19,180 nucleotides of DNA, taken from assembly GCA_017476705.1 (NCBI GenBank), contig JAFUZI010000042.1, positions 1-19,180 of the forward strand. Direction: 5' to 3'. The stretch comes from Bacilli bacterium. Its GTDB lineage: Bacteria > Bacillota_I > Bacilli_A > RF39 > UBA660. Positions 13,900 through 19,180 of this stretch are shown here, piece by piece. Position numbers and translations under genes: made by a program. The notes beneath the pieces are model-generated. The model worked only from the letters and a program-made list of their open reading frames with translations, did no database searches and was not told the DNA's origin. Numbering within the stretch: the first letter of the stretch is position 1; the number at the start of each line of letters is the position of its first letter.

Positions 13900-15760
13900 C
13901 TTCACCTATTACATGTACAGGAACATCATCCCAATTAATAGGAGTTTTTGAATCAAATATTATATCTAATTTTTCTTTTATTTGTTCTCTTTTGAATGGC
14001 TTAGCTATATAATCAACAAATCCTTCACCTTTATAATGTTCTTCCGCTCCAGCTACTGCATCTGCTGTAAGCGCAATTACAGGAGTTTTAAATCCATCAA
14101 TTTCTTTTAATTTTTTAAATGTAGTCTCACCACTCATATTAGGCATCATTATATCCATTAAAATCAAATCATATTTAATACCACTACTTACTTTATCCAA
14201 ACATTCTTGTCCAGATAAAACATCTTCTATATCAAAATTAAAGTCTTGTAAAGCACGACGCGCTACTTTAATATTTAGTGTATTATCATCAACTATCAAA
14301 ATCTTTTTATCACCATAATTATCAATATCAATGATAGCTTCTTCAGTCTCTTCTTTATTTGACAAAGGAGAAGTTAATGTTTTAATTTTTTGAGGTATAT
14401 TTACAACAAAGATTGATCCTTTTCCAAATTGGCTTTGTACATTTATTGTACCATTCATCATTTCAACCAAACGTTTAGTAATAGCAAGGCCTAAGCCAGT
14501 TCCCTCTGTTGTTGTATTTCTCTCTACATCTAACCTATCAAATTTAGTAAATAATCTATTTATATTCTCTGCTTTTATACCACGACCTGTATCTTGAACA
14601 GATATTATTAAATTACTTAAATCACCTTTATTTATACATTTTACGTTAAGGTTGATCTCGCCTTGTTCTGTATATTTAATAGCATTTGTAAGTAAATTAT
14701 TAACTATTTCTTTTAAATGAACTTTATCACCAATTAATTCATATGGTATATCTTCTGCAATATTAACTTTAAAATCTATTGGTTTATCACCGATTCTAAC
14801 GGCATCTATTTTAGCTACTCCCTCAATTGTTTCTCTTGGTTCATATACACGTTCTACAACTTCTAGTTTATTACTTTCAATTTTATTTATATCAAGAATG
14901 TTACCTACTATTTCTAAGAGCGTTTGTGATGCATTTATTATATCTTCTGCATCTTCAGATACAGCCTCTGGCACTTGTTCTTTATACGTTCCTATATCTT
15001 CAGATAAACCTACTATTGCATTAAGAGGGGTTCTTATCTCATGCGACATTGAGCTTAAGAAATCTGATTTTGCTCTATTTGCTTTTTCAGCTGCATCACG
15101 AGCTATTTCTACTTTCTCAAGCATCTTTACATCTGGATTTTCTATTGTAAAGTACATCATTAACCCAACAAATCCCTCAACACTTGTAAAGAATTGAATA
15201 CTTGGATCAGCTTGTTGAACAATAATTAAAATTACCATTATAGCAATATAAATTATAACAGGAATAATTTTTTTATCTTCAACATTTTTTCTATTTAATA
15301 AAACGCACACTACAACAATTAATGTATCAAGTGATAAAATCAATCCTAAATAATTTACAACAATTCCAACCGCAAAAGCAGCTGAACCAGTAATCATCAA
15401 TTCAATAGGTAAAATATATATTGGAACACTTAAAATAACTATTAATAATAAGAATAATATAAATGCGAACATCTCATTTTTTAATCTAATACAAACCGCA
15501 ATTGTATAAAAAGATAGAATAAGTCCCCAAATCAAAATATAATTAAGAAATAATCTTACAAATATATCATATTGCGGAATAAATTTTAAAGCGGATAAAA
15601 TACAAATTATTTCTAAAAAACATCCTATAATATTTGTAAATAATAATGCACTATATATCTTATTTTCAAATAAATTCAATCTATCTTTTGAATAATAAAC
15701 AGATATTACCAACAAATCACATATTACACAAAAAACTAATAATGGAATATTATTGTTCAT
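13886..15760 (-). CDS. Membrane hybrid histidine kinase with receiver domain
   Basis: A 624-residue hybrid sensor kinase. Residues 1-205 form about seven hydrophobic helices (near 5-23, 35-57, 66-90, 95-116, 121-150, 165-184, 190-205) with almost no extracellular domain, so it probably senses within or at the membrane. A short coiled linker (about 210-230) leads to the dimerisation domain 'SHEIRTPLNAI' with phospho-acceptor His240, then the ATPase domain with N-box 'EIVNNLLTNAIKYT' (351-364), 'DTGRGI' (390-395) and 'TEGTGLGLAI' (418-427). A receiver domain follows (about 486-603) with Asp491/Asp492, phospho-acceptor Asp536, Thr565 and Lys587. There is no output or HPt domain. The ATG overlaps the end of the ligase gene by 4 bases. 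A partner must be encoded elsewhere, or phosphorylation is self-contained. Confidence 0.93.
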   Translation of the reverse strand: MNNNIPLLVFCVICDLLVISVYYSKDRLNLFENKIYSALLFTNIIGCFLEIICILSALKFIPQYDIFVRLFLNYILIWGLILSFYTIAVCIRLKNEMFAFILFLLLIVILSVPIYILPIELMITGSAAFAVGIVVNYLGLILSLDTLIVVVCVLLNRKNVEDKKIIPVIIYIAIMVILIIVQQADPSIQFFTSVEGFVGLMMYFTIENPDVKMLEKVEIARDAAEKANRAKSDFLSSMSHEIRTPLNAIVGLSEDIGTYKEQVPEAVSEDAEDIINASQTLLEIVGNILDINKIESNKLEVVERVYEPRETIEGVAKIDAVRIGDKPIDFKVNIAEDIPYELIGDKVHLKEIVNNLLTNAIKYTEQGEINLNVKCINKGDLSNLIISVQDTGRGIKAENINRLFTKFDRLDVERNTTTEGTGLGLAITKRLVEMMNGTINVQSQFGKGSIFVVNIPQKIKTLTSPLSNKEETEEAIIDIDNYGDKKILIVDDNTLNIKVARRALQDFNFDIEDVLSGQECLDKVSSGIKYDLILMDIMMPNMSGETTFKKLKEIDGFKTPVIALTADAVAGAEEHYKGEGFVDYIAKPFKREQIKEKLDIIFDSKTPINWDDVPVHVIGEETSI

Positions 15761-17610
15761 CGAGTTTTACCTTTTTCCATCTCATTAGAAGCCATTTCTT
15801 CTAGCTTTTTAAAATCAATTTTATTCATTCCTGTAAGTGGCATTGAATCTAAGACTTCAAATTCATCAGGAATTTCATAATCATATGTCTTGCTCTTTAA
15901 AATAATTGGTAATTCAGCAAGAATCTTATCAGCTTGGTCAAGGTATTCTTCCTTAAGTGTAATATATGCTTTTTCTTTAAAACCTGAATAAGGATCTTCA
16001 ACAGCAATTACTCCACATTGAGCAACTCTTTTATCCTCCAAAATTTTTGCTTCTATTTCTGATGCAAAAATCTTAAATCCAGCTTTTACAAACATTCTTT
16101 TAATTCTTCCATCTATATATAAATTCCCATTTTTATCCATATGGCCTATATCACCAGAATGAATCCATTTTGAGCCATCAGGATGTTCTACAATAACTTC
16201 CTTATTTTTATCAACATTTTTACCAAAATAAGTCATCATATTTTTTGGACCTTTTATGCCTATATTTCCCTTTTCACCGATAGGCAACTCATAACCATTA
16301 TCATCAAAAACAGAAATATTTTCATAAATAAATGGGATTCCAACACTATTTGGTATATTTCCAGTATTTTCTTTTGTAAATGTTGCTGCAGCAGTAACTT
16401 CTGTCATTCCATATCCTTTAGTAACCTTGCAATCACAATTATGCTTAGCTAAAAAATCATTAAATTCTTGTTCTTTCGTTGGATCCATTCTATCAGCACC
16501 AACTATAATTGTTTTCAAAAAACTTAAATCCATATTTTTTAATTTAGGTTCAACTTTAACTGCCTCTAAAGCTGATGGAACAGTCATTATATGATTTGGT
16601 TTATTTTTAGCAATAATCTTTCCTAAATCATTAGGCCCAAACATTGGTATTAATTTAATTGTAATTCCTAAATGCAAATAAACATTAAAATTATTGCTTA
16701 ATCCATAATAAGTCCATGGTGGAGCCATACTTATACATGTATCTCCTTCTGAAATATTATAATCAACGCTTTTATTTTCAACAATCATAGCATTTAAGGC
16801 TTCATTCGACATAACAACACCTTTTGGAACACCAGTTGTACCGCCTGTGTATGCAATAACAGCAGGAGAATTCTCATTATAAACACTTTCGATTTGTTTC
16901 TTTTCAACATCGATAAATTTATTCCATTTTATTACAGATTTATCTTTTATTTTTGCTTTTAAATCAGGTTTCAAAGTTTTAACAATTCCTTGAACTAAAG
17001 GTGGCATTGATTCAACTGCAGAAACAGTTACAACCTTCTCAAGTTTAGTTTTATCTTTAACACTTAAAAACTTATCAGCAACAGTGTCCAATGTAATTAA
17101 TAATTTTGAATTTGCATCATTTACACATTCACCAAGAGTTTTTTCATCAGTTCTTGGATCCAACATGTTTGCTACAGCTCCTATTTTATTAATTGCATAA
17201 AACACATATCCAACTTCAAGTATATTTGGTAAACAAACAGATACTATATCTCCTGCTTTAACACCACTTTCAACCAAAGCAGAGGCAACAAGATCAATTT
17301 TATCAAATAATTCTTTGTATGTTACTTTAACTGCATCGAAGCACTCTAAAGCAATTTTATCAGAATACTTATCACATTCATCACGTAAATATTGATATAT
17401 GCTCTTCTTAGGAATTGATTCATCAAAACCACTTGCTTCATAAAAACTAAGCCATGGTTTATTAACAGCTGCATATTCTGTTTGTGGGCCTTGAATAATA
17501 CCTTTGGCCATAGGCATAATATATTCCTTATCCCTTTTAATTTGTTCTTCTTCTGTTAAACTATTAATTCTTTTTTTATATTCTAATAATTGTTCTTTTT
17601 CTTCTATCAT
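15757..17610 (-). CDS. AMP-forming acyl-CoA synthetase-like enzyme
   Basis: A 617-residue member of the ANL (acyl-adenylate) superfamily. Core motifs: P-loop-like 'YTGGTTGVPKG' (254-264), 'GYGMTE' (399-404), 'HSGDIG' (484-489), hinge 'GRIKRMFVKAGFKI' (501-514), and catalytic Lys597 in 'PLTGMNKIDF'. It should form an acyl-adenylate from a carboxylic acid and ATP and most likely pass it to CoA; no carrier-protein domain is attached. About 70 extra residues precede the usual N-terminal 'YQYLRDECDKYSDKIALE' block (72-89) and there is no signal peptide. The substrate cannot be read from sequence; fatty or branched acids are likely. It has the strongest ribosome site here, AAGGAGG, overlapping the stop of the upstream membrane gene; its end overlaps the kinase gene by 4 bases. 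Confidence 0.92.
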   Translation of the reverse strand: MIEEKEQLLEYKKRINSLTEEEQIKRDKEYIMPMAKGIIQGPQTEYAAVNKPWLSFYEASGFDESIPKKSIYQYLRDECDKYSDKIALECFDAVKVTYKELFDKIDLVASALVESGVKAGDIVSVCLPNILEVGYVFYAINKIGAVANMLDPRTDEKTLGECVNDANSKLLITLDTVADKFLSVKDKTKLEKVVTVSAVESMPPLVQGIVKTLKPDLKAKIKDKSVIKWNKFIDVEKKQIESVYNENSPAVIAYTGGTTGVPKGVVMSNEALNAMIVENKSVDYNISEGDTCISMAPPWTYYGLSNNFNVYLHLGITIKLIPMFGPNDLGKIIAKNKPNHIMTVPSALEAVKVEPKLKNMDLSFLKTIIVGADRMDPTKEQEFNDFLAKHNCDCKVTKGYGMTEVTAAATFTKENTGNIPNSVGIPFIYENISVFDDNGYELPIGEKGNIGIKGPKNMMTYFGKNVDKNKEVIVEHPDGSKWIHSGDIGHMDKNGNLYIDGRIKRMFVKAGFKIFASEIEAKILEDKRVAQCGVIAVEDPYSGFKEKAYITLKEEYLDQADKILAELPIILKSKTYDYEIPDEFEVLDSMPLTGMNKIDFKKLEEMASNEMEKGKTR

Positions 17611-17624
17611 ATTACAAAACCTCC

Positions 17625-18242
17625 TTATTTCTTACTAATTCTATGATCAAAATATTGAACAAAAAATCCATATACAATAAATAAAATATATATAAAAACA
17701 TTAACTAAAAATACCCTCATAAACCCATACTTTTCAATATTCATAAAGTCATATGGATATTTACTTTCACCAAAAGTACCGCCAAGCATGCAATATATGA
17801 TAACTAATAGACAATATATTATTAAAAACATACTCCATGCAAAAGGATATTTTTTATTAGTTACGCCCTTTTTACCAAATATAATATAATCAAATATAAC
17901 CATTAAAGGTGATATTAAATGTAAAAATGAACTTACCCAAAAATGGCCTTCATAAACACTAACATTTCCGTTTATATACATAATGTAATATAAAATCATA
18001 GTTATAGACATCGACATTACCATCATACTTTTAAAAATATAGTATATATTATTTTTTTTGAGTTTATTAAATAATTTTAAAAACAAAGTTACAAAATAAA
18101 ATATAAAACAAAATATATTACTTAATAAGGTAAAATAAAGTAAACCATAATCAATACCTAATAATTTAAAATTTAAAAATAATCCTATACCCGATATAAT
18201 TACTATCAATAATTTATATATTACTGACAACCTTTCCTTCAA
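17625..18242 (-). CDS. Pr6Pr (AIG1/FAR-17a-like) integral membrane protein
   Basis: A 205-residue protein with about six membrane helices (8-26, 35-57, 70-90, 105-122, 135-152, 176-196). It resembles bacterial Pr6Pr proteins, related to animal AIG1/ADTRP, threonine hydrolases of fatty-acid esters of hydroxy fatty acids. The matching landmarks are 'YFTLLSN' (36-42, Thr38), 'FLHLISPLMVIFDY' (106-119, His108), and 'YPYDF' (162-166). Thr38 and His108 lie where the animal enzymes have their catalytic Thr and His, but hydrolase activity is inference. The start appears to be TTG (18242) with GGTGA 6 bases upstream; no in-frame ATG is nearby. First gene of the operon with the acyl-CoA synthetase and hybrid kinase. 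Confidence 0.75.
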   Translation of the reverse strand: MKERLSVIYKLLIVIISGIGLFLNFKLLGIDYGLLYFTLLSNIFCFIFYFVTLFLKLFNKLKKNNIYYIFKSMMVMSMSITMILYYIMYINGNVSVYEGHFWVSSFLHLISPLMVIFDYIIFGKKGVTNKKYPFAWSMFLIIYCLLVIIYCMLGGTFGESKYPYDFMNIEKYGFMRVFLVNVFIYILFIVYGFFVQYFDHRISKK

Positions 18243-18284
18243 AATTCATCACCACTCTACTATACTAGTTATACAACCATAATC

Positions 18285-18314
18285 ATTATACAATAAAATA
18301 TAAAAAAAGTGCAA
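18285..18314 (-). promoter_or_regulatory. Probable promoter of the lipid/kinase operon
   Basis: Minus strand: TTGCAC (18314-18309), 18-nt spacer, TATAAT (18290-18285). The -35 is three of six to consensus and overlaps the terminator stem. Predicted start near 18278 gives a leader of about 36 nt with GGTGA before the TTG start codon. Confidence 0.5.
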
Positions 18315-18342
18315 GTAAAACCGTAAAGTCTGTACTAGCACT
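18301..18342 (-). terminator. Intrinsic terminator right after a consensus promoter
   Basis: Minus strand stem AGTGC-T-AGTA pairs with TACT-T-GCACT (18342-18333 with 18317-18308), nine pairs with one T-T mismatch and a 15-base loop, followed by six U. It starts about 5 nt downstream of the predicted start of the promoter at 18354-18382. Confidence 0.75.
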
Positions 18343-18347
18343 CACTA
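18302..18347 (-). ncRNA. Predicted short terminated transcript (about 46 nt)
   Basis: Defined by the consensus promoter (start near 18347) and the terminator ending near 18302. The whole RNA would be five or six unpaired bases, a hairpin and a U-tail, with no ORF. It could be a small RNA, or an attenuated leader of the operon that begins at 18242. It matches no riboswitch class I recognise. Confidence 0.4.
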
Positions 18348-18353
18348 AATTTA

Positions 18354-18382
18354 ATTATATTATTAGTTAAAAAATTTGTCAA
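18354..18382 (-). promoter_or_regulatory. Perfect consensus sigma-A promoter
   Basis: Minus strand TTGACA (18382-18377), exactly 17 nt, TATAAT (18359-18354): twelve of twelve consensus bases, the only such site noticed in the window. It lies after the acetyltransferase gene and fires into the terminator at 18342-18301, before any gene. Confidence 0.8.
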
Positions 18383-18443
18383 TTATTTTTTTCAATTAAT
18401 ATTAGACATGAATCAATAACAACTAATAATTCATATAAATAAT

Positions 18444-19094
18444 CTATCTTAAAGTCAATGTCAATATTTTTTGATACTTTCTTGTATTTTCTTTATTATT
18501 AAAATAATCTTTACTATTTAAGTCATAATGTGAAAATGTAAGCATTCCATCATAAAAAGTATAAGGTGATCCATGAGTCTCTTCATGAGTTTTTGTAAAT
18601 CCTAATTTCTCAAATATTTTGCAAGATTCTTCATTATCCTTAACAGCACCTGATACTATTTTTTCAATTTCAACTTCTCTAAACATATAATCAATCATGG
18701 CACTTGCTGCTTCTGTTGCATAACCATGTCCTTGATATTTAGGATCTATATACCACTTAACATCTCTTATAGATAAATCTTCTCCATTTTCTTGAGCACT
18801 TACTTGACCAATTACTTCCTCAACTCCACTATTTGTATATTCATGCTTTAAAAAAACACTCCAGCAAAAAACATCTGAATTTTTTGCATTTAAAACCTTT
18901 GATTTAAAGAATTTTTCTTGCATATCCCATGACCAATGATTTAAATCATTAGCATATTTCTTATTACCTGTTAAATACCATTTATTTACTTCAGGAATCA
19001 TTAAAACTTCCCATAATCTTTTTTGCTCATACATATTAGATGATCTTAAAATTAATCTTTTTGTTTCTAATGTTTTACTTCCAATCATATTCAT
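18444..19094 (-). CDS. GNAT family N-acetyltransferase (RimJ/RimL type)
   Basis: A 216-residue acetyltransferase. The fold is shown by 'LETKRLILRSS' at the start (9-19), 'EEVIGQVSA' (92-100), the acetyl-CoA loop 'DPKYQGHGYATEAA' (117-130, with the Q/R-x-x-G-x-A pattern QGHGYA), and 'NEESCKIFEKLGF' (154-166). This subgroup acetylates N-terminal amines of ribosomal proteins or small amines and antibiotics; the target cannot be told here. It has about 25 residues more than average at the C-terminus. AGAGGA lies 8 bases before the ATG (19094), and it starts only 25 bases after the stop of the upstream priA-like gene, so they are probably co-transcribed. Confidence 0.93.
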   Translation of the reverse strand: MNMIGSKTLETKRLILRSSNMYEQKRLWEVLMIPEVNKWYLTGNKKYANDLNHWSWDMQEKFFKSKVLNAKNSDVFCWSVFLKHEYTNSGVEEVIGQVSAQENGEDLSIRDVKWYIDPKYQGHGYATEAASAMIDYMFREVEIEKIVSGAVKDNEESCKIFEKLGFTKTHEETHGSPYTFYDGMLTFSHYDLNSKDYFNNKENTRKYQKILTLTLR

Positions 19095-19119
19095 ATTCTA
19101 ATCCTCTTTTCTATGTCGC

Positions 19120-19180
19120 TTATAATCTTATAGGATTTATATCTATATCAACCAAAACTTTACTAGTCCTATAACGATCA
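19120..19180 (-). CDS. priA: C-terminal end of a priA-like gene (partial)
   Basis: The minus strand enters the window in a frame ending DRYRTSKVLVDIDINPIRL and a TAA stop (19122-19120). The pattern (K/R)-V-x-V-D-(I/V)-D-x-(N/D)-P at the extreme C-terminus is that of PriA, the primosomal replication-restart helicase. Only 19 residues are visible, so the name is tentative; the rest lies outside the window. Confidence 0.5.
   Translation of the reverse strand, partial: DRYRTSKVLVDIDINPIRL

Noticed and set aside
14827..15197. Plus-strand open frames opposite the histidine kinase
   Set aside because: They lie entirely within the kinase and ATPase domain coding sequence and have no domain content.
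1..19180. CRISPR array, insertion sequence or transposase
   Set aside because: No spaced repeat array, no transposase-like reading frame and no terminal inverted repeats were seen.

Overview
The window comes from a low-GC Gram-positive genome. Almost every gene is on the minus strand and gene spacing is very tight. The standard genetic code is used: yqfC and recO end on TGA, and TGA is never needed as Trp. The gene set points to an uncultured Bacilli lineage of the kind found in animal guts (Erysipelotrichales/RF39-like). The reasons are the conserved yqfC-yqfD ... ybeY-dgkA-cdd-era-yqzL-recO block, a short archaeal-type prolyl-tRNA synthetase, and the multi-membrane hybrid histidine kinase. 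The taxonomic guess is inference; the code and the gene order are read from the sequence.

Layout by coordinate (transcription mostly right to left). 1-345: a plus-strand terminator from a gene outside the window, an intact elongator tRNA-Met, and directly upstream of it a truncated tRNA-Met copy that shares its promoter. 369-3135: a small two-helix membrane protein, uvrC, and a CYTH-like protein. 3209-3784: yigZ, the only plus-strand gene, with a near-consensus promoter placed so that its mRNA should be leaderless. 3808-5235: proS. 5296-10909: a long operon read as yqfC, yqfD, a VanZ-like gene, ybeY, dgkA, cdd, era, yqzL, a DUF1653-like gene, a 14-codon mini-ORF, recO and a DUF212 gene. PhoH and PgpH, which normally sit between yqfD and ybeY, are absent and a VanZ-like gene occupies their place. 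10994-13807: uvrA. 13886-18242: a three-gene operon coding for an AIG1/FAR-17a-like (Pr6Pr) membrane protein, an AMP-forming acyl-CoA synthetase-like enzyme, and a hybrid histidine kinase with a receiver domain. 18300-18382: a perfect consensus promoter that fires straight into an intrinsic terminator. 18444-19094: a RimJ/RimL-type acetyltransferase. 19120-19180: the last codons of an upstream gene that resembles priA.

How the genes work together. uvrA and uvrC are two parts of nucleotide excision repair, at separate loci. The 5.3-10.9 kb operon couples ribosome and rRNA maturation (era, ybeY), recombination repair (recO), pyrimidine salvage (cdd) and undecaprenol/lipid phosphorylation (dgkA). 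The most distinctive unit is the 13.9-18.2 kb operon. A possible membrane lipid-ester hydrolase, a fatty-acid-activating enzyme and a membrane-embedded phosphorelay sensor are expressed together with a 4-base ORF overlap, which suggests a sensing or uptake module for fatty acids or another carboxylic acid. Regulation throughout is terse: extended -10 promoters, 5'UTRs of about 10-17 nt, GGTGA-type ribosome sites, and stop codons buried in terminator stems.
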